DNA of 64,000 nt from Absidia repens (Eukaryota; Mucoromycota; Mucoromycetes; Mucorales; Cunninghamellaceae): assembly GCA_002105175.1 (NCBI GenBank), contig MCGE01000003.1:806001-870000 (forward strand), read 5' to 3'. The position numbers were made by a program, and so were the translations under genes. Every line of letters begins with the position of its first letter. The stretch's first letter is position 1. Below the pieces are notes generated by a model, which worked only from the letters and a program-made list of their open reading frames with translations, did not search any database and was not told where the DNA came from. Below are positions 21,366 through 35,236 of the stretch, in pieces.

Positions 21366-24300
21366 CTATAAACTATGACTAAATGAATAAAAAGAAACTG
21401 AAGCCGGAGACAAAGGCATTTGGAGTTTGAATTTGATGAGGTCGTCAATAAGTATATTGCCTTCCGGTAGTTTGGTGTGATCGCGTAAATTGTTGGTTCT
21501 TGAAGAGAGCGATGTAGCTGTTGATTTGTCCGATGTTTCAGTTGCTGTAGTAGCTTGGATGGTGCGGGACAGGTCGGCTAGCAATCGTTCAATATCCTCT
21601 TCTTTTGTTTTGAGTTCATCTACTAAGAGTTTGCGCAAAATCACATCGGTTGGTAATCCAGCATAAATATCCTTGCCCACTGTGCGTTTCAGATCATCCA
21701 GTGTCAAAGTCAGCGGCGAAGCCGTGGGGTTCGTCAAAAGCTCCTGTTGAATATGTTGTGATGTCAAACAAGCATGCAGTGATTCCAAGCTAAAATCAGG
21801 ATGAGATACATTGGTGATGAGGTTCTGTGATTGCATGTGTACTGAAAATTTGCGGAACTTGTTGGAGGTTGGATGGAGATAGGTGTGATAAAAGTCAATC
21901 AAGTCGGTTTTGTTGAGAGTGAGTAGTTCAGCCACATCCTTGTCAATATCATCAAATTCATAGTAGCCCGATTCGATTTCAGCCCAGTACTTTCCACCTT
22001 CCTGACCCATATTGTTGAATTTTTCCTTTTTATCCGCAATCAATGAGGCTACTTGGCTGGTGAAATCGGCATCCGTCATGTTGGTGAGTATATCGGCCAA
22101 GGTGGTTTCCAAAAAGTCCATGATCCTGTTTTCCAAGTATACCGTGTCCCGTTCACTTTGCACAATAAAACGCAGCCCACCCATTCCCACATGGCGTCGT
22201 ACCCCGCTGATCACAATATATCCCAATTGTTCCATCGTACGCAGCTGGTTGAAACATGGTTCTTGAGCAATTTGAGCCATCAAACTGAGTTGTGTCCGAA
22301 GCTTGACGTCCGTCACATCACACACCTGGAGATACATTTCTATCGCAGAATTCACATCGTCTTTATCGTGTACAGGTAACTTGTGAACGTAAGAGTGACC
22401 CCAAGGCAAAATCACCGTGCGCGTACTGACATGTTGGCTATCTATTAATGGTCGTGGTCCAAGAATTGATTCTACCCGCTGCATCATCGTCGTTGTCGCC
22501 TCCGCGTCTATACTGCTGAGTACCAGTGCTTCTATATGAAGGTGAGATAAAAATTCGGTATAGGTGTGTTCCACTTCTTCCACGTCAATGTCCACAAGTT
22601 CCTTGGCTAGATCATCACATGTCCACATCTGTTCTCGAATTGCATATGTCAAGTGATAAGCCGCGTGCTGGAAGGGAGCATCCAAGTAAAAGTTGCGGTA
22701 GCATTTCTCTGTCTGGTGTTTTACTACTTTGAACCGTTCGGCATCAAATTCCGGATGTTTCATTCGATCCACCACCTTTTCCATCAATAACGGAAGTTTG
22801 TCACTGTAGCCACTGATTTCGAGCTATATAAAAAGAATGAGTTCATGAGAATCCAATAATATATATATATATATATATCAGTGCTTACCAGAAGTCCATT
22901 GGATTGAGACGCGAGGTCATAGGTAAGACCAGCCACTTCCGCGTAATAAGCATATTCATTTAACGAATCAATTAACATACTGACGTACAATCTATGCAAA
23001 AAAAAGCACAGTTAGTGACTGGCTTCCCTATTCCAATTTTTTTTATATGCTTACTCTGAGATAACAGTATGTCGTGGAGTAGCATTGATCAAAGGATTTC
23101 GGAATAATACGGTAGCGATTGTTTTGGGGATCCAGAATGTATCGTCTTGCTTATGCCATAAACGAAGCGTAGGAGAATCTTGAATTAAAGTAGGTTTCTG
23201 TTGTCGTTGTTGTACTAACTGTTTCTCCACATGAAGTTTTCTTGGAATGAATTCATTGACCAAAGGTAAAGTGAGTTCTTCCTTGACGGGCAAATGCATC
23301 AATTTCTATGTAAAATAAAAATGTTAGTCATGCTTTGTCACCTCGTCATTATCTTTTATAATTTTAAAAAGCAATTACCGATTCCAGTGCATCAGAGACA
23401 GGCGAGACACCGTATTCAGTCTTGTACCAACGTTCCACCTTGTTGCACTTTATGCCATGAGGGAAGGTTTGGCTAGCCAATGTCAACCTAAAATTGGATG
23501 GGTTCAGGCGGTCCAAATGCTCTTCAATCAAAATGGGATCAAATGTGCGAAGTAAGCTCGAGCCACTAATGGTCATGTGAGGAGGATAATCGGCTTGCAT
23601 GCATTGTACCAACCATGAAGTATATTGAGAAGCAGGTTGTTTTTCGGAATACTTGAATTCAATTGCCGCCAGTGATTGCACTTCATCGAAGATCCACTTG
23701 CTGACCCCTGTTTTTTTAAGCATATTGACATATTGAAAGAAGGCCACCACTACGTCTTCATAATTTTCTATAAAGAAGGTAATGATTAACATTATAGCTT
23801 TGTTTTTGATTGTATTTTTTTCTCCTTACCTAATCCTTCTTCCGTCAATTCGATACTGGCATGGTAAAATGCGAAGCCACGAGCAGCAGAGCAACAGCCC
23901 GAGCTCAAATAGCTAGCCCATCCTTTTTTCTTAAGATATGACAAAATCGAACCAGTACCTTCATGACCAATCAAATGAGATATATAATGTACAGGCTAAT
24001 ATAATATAAAAAGAAATGTTAAGCTCGTATTCTTTAATAAAAGAGAGAAACAAACTAATCATTTACCTGACTATCATAATACGGTGTTTGATCAGGGAAA
24101 GGGAAGGTAATTTCCAAAAGATGGTTGTGCTTGACAGATTTGACGAAGATTTGTTTCTATATTTAAAGATAAAGAGTTAGTCAAATGCGTTATCGTCACG
24201 TTGGTTCTTTATTTTCTTCTTGTTACCCGGAGTTCATTTTGTGTCAAAGGATGGCCGGGATAGGTCGGTATCTTGATATTCTTATCTTGCACATTGGAGA

Positions 24301-25317
24301 ATTTGTCCACCACCCATTGAGTCAATTGGTCCAAAGATTCTACATAAAATACAATATATTAAAATACAAATCTATTTGTTCCGTTTTTTCTTACCTTGAC
24401 CAAGTACACAAAGTCGCATGATATTCGCCGAGTAATAATCATTATGAAAACGTAACAATTCTTCACGTACATCCAATCCAAGTCGTTTTGGTGTTTCCAT
24501 TAATGTTTCCAAATTGCCTGTTTCAAACTTGTGCCAAGGATGATGTGGATCCGTTAAAGTTTTTTCGATTTGAGCCACTCTCCAAGCATCCGATTGAAGA
24601 TTCTTTTTGAATTCTATGTTATATATATGTTACATAAATTGATGTAAGACACAAGACAAGCTTCCATTTCTCTCCATCCACCAACTTGAATTTACCAGAG
24701 TCCACCGCACGTAGTTCTCTTTCAGTACAAGAATCAGAAAACAAAGGATCAATAAAGAAGTGAGCAAATCGGTCTAAAGCACCCTCTAACCACTGGTGAC
24801 CCACTTCAAAGTAATAATTGGTGTTTTCTGATCCAGTCCATGCATTTGCGTAGCCTAGTTTATCAATAGAAAGGAAAACAAGATCCACAATAAATTTGCA
24901 TTAGTCATGATCCCTATTTTATGCGTTTCTCCTTACCAGAATGTTCAGACAAATAGGAATAGTACTCGTTTTCTTTGGGGTATTTTTCAGTGCCCATGAA
25001 TAGAAGATGTTCACAGAAATGAGCCAGACCTTGTAAGTTGTCCTAATAGGAAAAACGTCCATAAATATTAGTGGAAGTTCTTTGTAAAGTACGTATTCAC
25101 TTACTGGATCACTAAGATTTCCAACATGAACGTCAAGAGCAGCACTAGCGCGATCAGTATCGGGATCACTAATAATCAAGACTTGAAGTTGATTCGTCAG
25201 GCGTATCAGCCGATATTGACGGTCATCATTAGCAGCGGTTTCCAGTTGTGTTGTAAAGACATGATGTGTAGCATCTTGCGATTGAACCCAATCTTTTTCA
25301 AGTGAACAAGCAACCAT
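21366..25317 (-). CDS. STE23: Insulin-degrading-enzyme-type M16 metalloprotease
   Basis: Zinc peptidase of the insulysin family; the yeast relative Ste23 trims a-factor precursor. Eleven exons: 25105-25317, 24937-25042, 24696-24854, 24395-24613, 24227-24339, 24067-24156, 23830-23995, 23379-23767, 23055-23305, 22889-22991, 21366-22823; 1,088 residues, intact. The inverted zinc motif HFCEH and the downstream ENTNYYF and [14 protein letters not shown] segment are present near residues 80-170. IDE-type features include [15 protein letters not shown] and, near the C-terminal half, [13 protein letters not shown]. No signal peptide, so cytosolic is likely. An (AT)10 tract lies in one intron (22859-22878). 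Confidence 0.95.
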
Positions 25318-26271
25318 GATGAGGAGGAATATATATAAAAAAAAAAAATAAAAAAAAATGGACGAAGGAGAATAAAAAAAAAACTTGCAAAAGCCAAGCG
25401 TTAAAAAAAAAAAAAAAAAACGAAATCAGGTGATAATGCCTCTTATACTATGTTTCCCCGCATAAACACGGCGTCGGGCGGTTTTTATCTAAAATAAAGA
25501 ATAGAATTCAGGTACCAGACAACCCCCATTGCTAGTGTTCCCCTAAATGAGATCATGTGGAATGTCATTTGGTCATCTCAAAAAAAAAAAAAAAAAAAAA
25601 AAAAAAGGCGGGGAACGACCAGATGACATGTCCAGCATCGATCATTACGTAGCCCATGGTATCACAGCACAAAAAAGAAGAGATGGACTTGCCTTGTTGT
25701 GATAGGCTAGTCAGTGACAACAAAATTCTGGTTTCATTGTACATTATACCTAAACAACAAACATAATTTTCTCCTCCGTCCTTGCTTTTACTTTTTTGTA
25801 TCACGCCTTGAATATAATATACTACTATCAGCTACAAACACACACACATGATTGATAAGAAACCATCAATGATGACACCGTTATTACCAAAGAACTATCC
25901 AATTCCAAGCCACATTTCGAATAGGCGGGACTCCAAATACAAGGCAGAAAAGCTCTATGCCATCAACGGGAGCCGCATGGTCGAGCTTGGGTTCTGTTAA
26001 ATCACAGAGTATGGGTCAAGACAAATTTGTTCCGCATATATGAGGTCTAACATTAGTACTGTGTTGTTGAGTGAAAAGAATTTTTTTTATCCTTTCTGGG
26101 CATCGCATTGAGCCATTTTGAAGACGTGTGTTAAAGCTGGGCGTCTTTTAAATGACTCCAATCTTTTGAATTGAGCAGTAGGTGGCGGATTTTGAAATAT
26201 GACAAGTGCCATCTGGTTTGTTGACCTCTTACCTTTTTTTTTTTTTTTTTTTTCGTAATCTTACCCTTTCC
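25318..26271. other. Divergent promoter region of the M16 protease and Tim17-family genes
   Basis: About 950 bp between head-to-head genes. Contains long A runs (25400-25420 and 25579-25606), a T run (26234-26253) and GC-box-like GGCGGG motifs (near 25476 and 25924). No coding signal beyond low complexity. Confidence 0.55.
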
Positions 26272-27127
26272 ATGGCCAATAATAAAGAAATAGCTCAACA
26301 CGTCTTTTTAGGAACCGGGGTTTCGGGTATGTTCAGTTACAATATTAATTATTCAAGGTACTTCTTCTCACATTCCACTCAATCATACTAATTTGTCACA
26401 TATTTTATTTTTATATATAGTTTTAGCAGGTGCCACGACTGGGGCAACGCTGGCTGTGCTGAAAAACAAGTCAGTCAAAGCTTATGCTGCTTCGACCGGG
26501 ATTAACTGTGGTGTCTTCGGTGCTACTTTTTTTAGTAAGTGTTTTTATGAATCTTGATTGTCTGATCCTCACACTTAGCCCTTTTTTCCCAGTCATTCGG
26601 GAATCATTTCTTTCCTACCAGCGAAAACAAAACCCATCATATGGTCTTAAAGATTCGGAAACACGGGATATCGATGATCTTGTCAGTAGTGCCATGGCTG
26701 GTGTGACCACTGGTGGTCTTCTATCTGCCACCTTCCGTAAGTGCTCGACTTTACTTTTGCCCCAGTAGAAAATTAAACCGCTTCGTTATGTATCTTTTTA
26801 GGCGGTTCTCGAGGGGTTTTGCCAGGCTGTCTCTTGTTTGGCACGATCTGTACCGGTGGCCAATTATTATACTCGGCAGCAAATCGATGGCGTCAAGATA
26901 CCATTATCAACAGTGGATACATGAATCTCCCTGCTGACAAAGACATCCCTACCAAAAAATTATGGGACTACATCGAAATTCCCTCGTGGTCACCTGTTCG
27001 AAAACTGTCCAATGATGAATACAATGCTCTTTTGGACTCCAAGCTCAAAACTTTGGAAGAGGAAGTCAAACAAATTGAACGGGAAATGCAACGACAACAA
27101 CAAGACAAAAAGGATGACGGCAACTAG
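26272..27127 (+). CDS. Tim17/Tim22/Tim23-family membrane protein
   Basis: Exons 26272-26326, 26421-26534, 26593-26736, 26802-27127; 212 residues. The glycine-rich Tim17-like core (about residues 10-125) has small-residue helices (LAGATTGATLAVL, GINCGVFGATFFI, SAMAGVTTGGLLSAT, GCLLFGTICTGGQLLYSA), compatible with four inner-membrane segments. The C-terminus has a charged segment starting IPSWSPVRKLSNDEY and a coiled coil. No cleavable presequence is seen. It does not match Tim17, Tim22 or Tim23 clearly enough to choose, and a complex I-assembly-type relative is possible. An in-frame start upstream would add a phenylalanine run read from the T tract, so MANNKE is preferred. Confidence 0.75.
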
Positions 27128-27749
27128 AAGTCTGTGGAGCCATGACTTTAATATAGAATAGAATAATTTAGTTACTAGTTATAGAATATTCATTATTATT
27201 ATTCATTTGTATATATAAAATAAATGTGATTGATATATTGTATTATGTATTACAATGATGATTTAGGAATGATGTGGTATAGAAAGTGAAAGGCAATAGG
27301 TGATGTAATTAGCTATTTGGGTCGTGATAATTTGTTGAAGGAGAAATTGAAACATAGTACTGTAGGGTGAGCCAATTAGTGTGGGACAAATGTGATAAGT
27401 ATATGCATATGATGCATTGTAGAACTTGGATAGTGTTGGTAAAAATTGCATGATGTAAATAAACCAAGATGCTCATTGTAGGGTGCGCCTAGTAATAAGT
27501 TTCATAGACAAAAGGCAATAATACAAAAATACATGCTGAAGCAAAAAAACATCAATAAAAAATATACATGATGCACGCATTTATTCAAAGTCTATACAAT
27601 AATAATAATAAAAAAAGGATCCATGATAAAAAATAGTACAAGCGATAGAATGATATATAAAAAAATGCTTTTATTTCAAATAAATACATATACTATATTT
27701 GTATTGAAAAAAAAAAAAAAACTAATCTACTGATAAATCCGTTTTCCCT
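27128..27749. other. Convergent intergenic region
   Basis: 3' flanks of the Tim17-family gene and RPT6. AT-rich with an A run near 27708-27720; no gene seen. Confidence 0.55.
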
Positions 27750-29386
<1,637 letters not shown>

Positions 29387-29699
29387 GATATGTATTTGAT
29401 AAAAAAAAAAAAAAATAGGTAAGAAAGAAAGTGCGTGTTAAAAGTCCACGTCAGCCCTTTTTTATTTTTTATTTTGCGCCAGTAGTGTTCGACGGGCGCC
29501 GTTTGAAATTGGATCTCAAGGACACTGGGCTCCACAATAAGACCTACTAGGTGTCAGTATGCGGTGCGAAAGTGGATTTTTAACTTGATGGTACTTTAAT
29601 GGGTAGGCTCGTTGTGGTCCAACTGGATCCTATTTGAATTCCTTCTTTTTTTTTGTGTGTGTATGACATTAAAAAACGAGAAGAAAAAAGAACGTAATC

Positions 29700-30677
29700 T
29701 ATGTCGTAACTTCAGTTTAAGGGTGGCATAATATCATGATTGATGAAGGTGGAATAGGACAATGTTCAATATTAAGCGACCTAGAACTTTCACACAGTTG
29801 CTGAGCCTCTTGGGGATGGACTAATTATCCATAGAGAGTAGTTTAAAAATATGTTAAAATGCTCTAAAGCGGCGGCTACATGCATGGTTTGACCTTCGAT
29901 ATTTATATAATTGGTATAGCAGCAGTCAGGTCATCTTTGGTAATAAGTGATCTAGAACTACATGTCAATCGTTGGAGTTCTAGGTGCAAGAAGTCAAAAT
30001 AGGCAAGTTAAATGGCATGTGCTTGATAGTACACATACAAAATATCTACAATGATAATTTTCCTCACTGTATGATGGTGTCATAGTATGGTAATAAAAAT
30101 ACAAATTTTATTTGAGGAGCATAATAGGTACTAAACTAAGAGCGTAGGGTTCATTGTAGCAAGTGATTTAATGATATTGCATGAGTTAGGCCCAGTGGTC
30201 AACTCTAATCTAAAAGCACAATCGTAAAAAAGGAGCTAGTACAATGTATAGTATAGTACAAGAAATGAGAAAGATTGAATCTACATCTATTATTGAAGCA
30301 TAAACAGCAGATCTGAAAGGGTGATGGAAGTAAAAAAGGATCTGTTGCACGAGGCATGAGAGAAACTAATGGGACATTTTTCATTGAAGCAGGTAAAAAG
30401 AGACATATTTTATTCAGATTTAGATAAAACTATAGACAAACCAAGACAAGCCAAGCTAATGAAGTCTCCAAAAAGCCAACTAATTAGTGTTTCTAGATCC
30501 TGAATCCCAAATGGAAGGGTTTCCCCATGCATCTTGCAATCCCTGAAATAAAATCGCTTTTAAACTAATCCTGACACTAATCTAAGTCCACCATAATTTT
30601 AAAGAAGTTACATTGATGAAGGGGAAAAGAAGGAGAGAAGAAGAAAGATAGCAAAAAAAAAAATTCACGTGGGCGGG
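29700..30677 (-). repeat. R1 dispersed repeat, long copy (left arm)
   Basis: Head at 30666-30677 (CACGTG at 30666-30671, then GGCGGG), purine tract, core near 30505-30590 with GGGTTTCCCCATGCATCTTG, then tail monomers to about 29700, where similarity fades. Forms an inverted repeat with 30904-31830. Confidence 0.75.
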
Positions 30678-30903
30678 TATTAAATCTACATTTTTTTGTC
30701 ACCGATTTGTCTTGGAACAAGGCACTTCTGTGTGAAGTAGCCAAGATCGGCATGATCGTGGCTTTGTATTTTGTCTTCTTCTTCATTTTTTATAGCATCC
30801 AATAGCACTTTATAATGGTATAATCATGGCTCTCTCTTTTCATAACAGCTAGTTCCTCCATACGGAACTAACGTACCCACAAGTCCAAAAAAGTTATTCA
30901 AAT

Positions 30904-31830
30904 GCCGCCCACGTGAACATTTATTTACTCCCTTTTTTTTTTGCTCTCTTTCTTTTCATTTTTTTTTTCTTCAATATTATAGTCCCATAAATTTATGGTG
31001 GACTTAGATTAGTGTCAGGGTTAGTTTAAAAGCGATTTTATTTCAGGGATTGCAAGATGCATGGGGAAGCCCTTCCATTTGGGATTCAGGATCTAGAAAC
31101 ACCAATTAGTTGGCTTTTTGGAGACTTCATTAGCTTAGCTGGTCTTGGTTTGTCTATAGTTTTATCTAAATCTGAATAAAATATGTCTCTTTTTACCTGC
31201 TTCAATGAAAAATGTCCCATTAGTTTCTCTCATGCCTCGTGCAATAGATGCCTTTTACCTCCATCCCTTTTTTGTTTCAGCCGAAGATATTCCTTTTGTC
31301 TTTCTCATGGTATGTATAGTATTACTAACACCCATTTTACATCCATACCTTTAGGTTTGTGTTGACCATTCTTTAAATCACACCTTAGTCTTCCTAATCC
31401 TTCATACAATAGATCCTCCGTTGAATCCTATTTTACAATGAGCCCCTCATCTTTAGTGCTAGTATCTGCCAATTTCCTCAATAAAGAGTGCCTTTAACAG
31501 ATCAGCGTCGACAAACCTTCAAATCACACGTTAAACTTCATTATGTTTTGTCCAATAGATTCTTCCATTAAATCCCCTATTACTATGAACCCTTCATCTT
31601 TAGTTTTAGTATATATGAATGTCCTTCATAAAAGCAGACCTTTATATTAACGTTGAATATCCTTTCAAATCACCCGTTAGACTTATTTATGCTTCGTTTA
31701 ATAGATTTTTCCATTAAATCACATAGTACTATGAGTTCTCGCCTTTAGTTTCGTCTCTACCAATGTTCTTCAATTATCTATATCTTTCTATTAACCATCC
31801 TCTGACCCAGTGAATAGTCAACAATGTCGC
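30904..31830 (+). repeat. R1 dispersed repeat, long copy (right arm)
   Basis: Head GCCGCCCACGTGAAC (CACGTG at 30910-30915), pyrimidine tract, core 31010-31110 with CAAGATGCATGGGGAA, CTGAATAAAATATGTC near 31173-31188, then at least three ~140-bp monomers, each carrying versions of CATCTTTAGT, CAATAAA and AATCACCCGTTAGACTT. Confidence 0.8.
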
Positions 31831-32459
31831 TGTTTTATATATTTGCATTTTTCTCACACGCACCCACATCACACATGTATTATACACACCGAAAACAAAA
31901 AGAGACAGAGGCAATGTATATATTTAAAAGCTTTTTTATTGAGATGAAAGTAATATATGAGTAATGACGTCAGATAAAAGCGTGTGATTTTTTTTTTTCT
32001 TGAATCGAATAAATTGATTGAATTAATGTTTTTAAGGGTATCATGTACTGTATAATGACCAATAGCCTTAGGTTGCTTAGAGCTCAACCAAACATATCAA
32101 TGTATCTAGATTGTGCTGCACAAGTATCCGCCGTTATAGAGACTTTTGCATTGTTTCCTAGATTATCTATAAATACTTTCCCCACTACCTGAAGTGTAGA
32201 GACTAGTGGAGAGTCCTAGATTACTTGATATTAACCATACCCGTATTCCCTACTGCTACCATTTATATCAACCAACCCAGACGATGCGCCAGCATAATCT
32301 CCACCAAACCGAGCGGGCAATGAAAATGTAGCGGTGACCGGGTGACGACATTTCTTGGTGGGGGGTTAAAACATTCTGTTCTCTCTCAGATTTTATTTTT
32401 ATTTTTTATTTTTATTTTTTTTCTTCACCCTTTTTTCTTTTATCCTCTGACCATCAACA

Positions 32460-33268
32460 ATGGGCGCCACCCAATCCAAATCATCAGAACCCGTCATTTT
32501 TTACAACCAAAATGTTCCTCTTCAGGTAAAAACCAGCTTAGAGTATCAGTAACCCAGTTTGTCTCATTATTTGTTTGTTTTGCTATTTCATCCTAGTTCT
32601 CTCAAGGATTGGTGGATTCTTTAGAGACACGATCAAAGGTAAATAACGACAATAACAAGATCAAATGAAAAAAAAAGACAGACGGAAAGAATGATATAGT
32701 GATAATAATACTTTTGCGATAGTCATCGAAATCGACTTCTACGACCGGATCATCAGAAGATGTGGAAAGCGTGGTGCGTCAACGCGTGGCTGAAGAATTG
32801 GAAAAAGTGCATCAACAACAACAGGAATTGAATCAACAAATCTACGGTGACATGGCCAAGCAAAACATTGATAACGACCGTAGCTCAGTGGCATTGGGTA
32901 CTGATATTGATAGTATGATCAAACGTATCCAAAGGTAAGTACTGAAGACATACCAACAAGAGCCAAAAATAAACGTATTAAGAAAAGTTATTGATATTGG
33001 TTTTTCTTTGTCTTCACTATAGATCTTCACCCAAAGACATCCCTGCCGATATTGCTGAACGTCAAGAAGCTCTTGTGTTGTGTTACAAGTAAGTCAAAAC
33101 TTCAATCTTTCTTTCTTTTGTCGAGTGGACACTCAACTCTCTCTACATATATATATTTATATAAATAGGAAAAACGAAGCTCGTGTGTTGGATTGTTGGC
33201 ATGAAGTGGAACAATTCAAGGAATCAGTTACCAAGGCCCAAAAACACTTTGTCGCTACCCACCAATAA
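32460..33268 (+). CDS. MIC19: MICOS subunit Mic19 (Aim13-like)
   Basis: Peripheral subunit of the mitochondrial contact site complex at crista junctions. Exons 32460-32525, 32597-32638, 32723-32934, 33023-33088, 33169-33268; 161 residues. N-terminal MGATQSKS fits a myristoylation motif, as in animal Mic19 proteins. FYNQNVPLQFSQGLVDSLE is the family's N-terminal signature. A central coiled coil is followed by a single C-x10-C pair (LCYKKNEARVLDCW), the reduced CHCH motif typical of fungal Mic19. Intact. Confidence 0.9.
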
Positions 33269-34058
33269 AGAAAGCAACATCACCATTTTATTAGAGGTTT
33301 AGTTTAGCTATTAGGTTTTTCATTTTTTTTTTTCACTTGATATACACATGCACAATACACATACTTTCTCTCCTCTCCTTCCTTTTTTATTGTCATCAGA
33401 CAGATTTGCTTTTTTTCCTGATATTGTATTTATTATTTACTTTGAAAAAATAAAATGAAAACATCAAGGTGTGGTCTTTTTTTTTACATTATGATGTGAT
33501 AGAATTGTGATTTGAATGGAGACTTGATTGGGGGGAGGGTAACCATCATATAGGATGGTTGTCTTTTTTTTAAAAATAATAATAATACAAAAATGCTACA
33601 TTTAATAGCATCTATTTCAAAAAAAAAAAAAAGTGGAATTTTGGTAGAGATCGGATGAGCAGTGATGATTACTGTTGACATACAACCTGCGTTTGAATAC
33701 AGGCCCAGACGACTTCTATGTAAGCGGCGTAGTCTGGATCAATTACAAAAAAAAAAAAAAAACGTTTATACTGATGTCACATTGGATATGAAGCAATCTC
33801 ACCATCAGATATACAGTGTTTGCCATAGGTTAAACATTTGGGCAACTGCAGCGTCCAAATGCCTACTAAGGTGGTACCAAAAAGCGGAGAGAATTTTCCC
33901 AATGGTCACACACACAGTGGGGCAGTTTCACTTTTTATTTTATTTTATTATTTTTATTATTTTTATTATTTTCACCTTTTCCCATCTCCATTCCTTGCAT
34001 TTTATATTCTATCATTCCCCCCCCCAACTTTCTATCTCTTTTTTATAAATACTACAGA
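33269..34058. other. Intergenic, no gene recognised
   Basis: Holds the MIC19 3' flank and the promoter of the GSKIP-like gene, with T/C-rich tracts near 33920-34045. Open frames starting near 33662 and 33838 are low-complexity and show no domain. Confidence 0.5.
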
Positions 34059-34749
34059 ATGCGATTTGGCACACTTGCAGAAGAATTGAATTCGATTACC
34101 AAAGATTATGACTATGGCATTGTGCCAGGTTCAGCGGCCGTGTTTGTCAAAGATGAAGTGATGGGCATTGGGCGTCTGGATTTGACTTTATTGGAAAGTG
34201 TCATTGTGGTAATTGAAGTTTCACGCCAAGGTTACAAGGTGAGTGGGATGCCCTAGCTCCCCCCCCTCTCTCTCTCTCTCTCTCTCTTTATTTTCATAGA
34301 ATACTGACGGTCTACCTTTATCTCGCTAATGAACTGAATAGATTGCATCGTCGTCTCCATTATCACATGATCCGAAGACGTTGGCTGCGGCGGAACGAGT
34401 GCAAAGCTGTGTTGATCGCGAATGCTTTGATACTATGGAAAACCTACTTATGACAGCTTCCCCACTCTTTCACGATCGTTTTCAGGCTTCGTTATACGAC
34501 AAATTGGATAATGCGCAACAATTACAATATCCACCCTTAGATTATAGCAATCCCATGGCTCAATCAACTATACCATCGCCACCACAACAACAAGCACCAT
34601 CCTTATCCTATCCTTATAATGAACAACACACCAATGTACCACCACAGCCGGTGCTTCCCCCCTCGTCGTATACCACTGTCAACCATACCACCGCCCGTGC
34701 TTCAAATCAACAGGATTTGATGGATGAAATCAACGAATGGATACACTAA
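34059..34749 (+). CDS. GSKIP-domain-like protein
   Basis: Exons 34059-34238 and 34342-34749; 195 residues. Residues ~1-125 resemble the GSKIP fold: a beta region ending LTLLESVIVVIEVSRQGYKI and the hallmark final helix pattern CFDTMENLLMTASPLFHDRF (family pattern: Y-E-T-x-x-x-L-L-x-x-x-S-P-x-(Y/F)-x-x-x-F). In animals GSKIP binds GSK3 and PKA, and the same domain occurs in CLU proteins. The C-terminal 70 residues are P/Q/S-rich and disordered, ending in an acidic DLMDEINEWIH. Assignment rests on this pattern alone. Confidence 0.6.
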
Positions 34750-35236
34750 AACGACACCTCTATCATATCATTTTTATTTTATTTTAGTAGTGATAGTATA
34801 TAGTATCTTAGCTTTTTGTATATATATATGCCTGTATTTGACAATAAAACTACATATTGATGCAAATGATATATGAAGTTGGAAAATGAGTGATCGGAAA
34901 CAAGGGGACATCTGGGAATGAGTCAGGGTCTTCTAGGTGGAAGATGGAAAAATAAAACCACAATGATATATCATTTGAATATAAAAGGAATATTGATATT
35001 TTATTGATTACAGTAAAAAAAAAAAGTGGGGTGTGGGAGATTACAATCTAATATAAGTGGGCAGATGAGGTGTGGGTAGCGAATAATCATTAGATATGGG
35101 TAAAATAAAAACACCTGGTAGGTATGTAAACAAAAATACTTTTTTTCATTTGTTTTCGTCAATGAAGTGAATGTGACAAGGGGAAAGGGATGAGTAATAT
35201 CATACTAAATAATAGAGAGGGGGCGGGTAAATTAAA
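34750..35236. other. Convergent intergenic region
   Basis: 3' flanks of the GSKIP-like and transporter genes; AT-rich, with AATAAA motifs on both strands; no gene. Confidence 0.55.

Larger units (their letters stand above)
29387..32459. other. Gene-free interval with an inverted R1 pair
   Basis: Between RPT6 and MIC19. The left 300 bp should contain the RPT6 promoter. The rest is dominated by two R1 copies, minus at 29700-30677 and plus at 30904-31830, with a ~225-bp spacer. 31850-32459 is AT-rich and leads into the MIC19 promoter. Confidence 0.6.

Noticed and set aside
33662..34048. Frames before the GSKIP-like gene
   Set aside because: They read through poly-A and T/C tracts, and no homologous pattern is seen.
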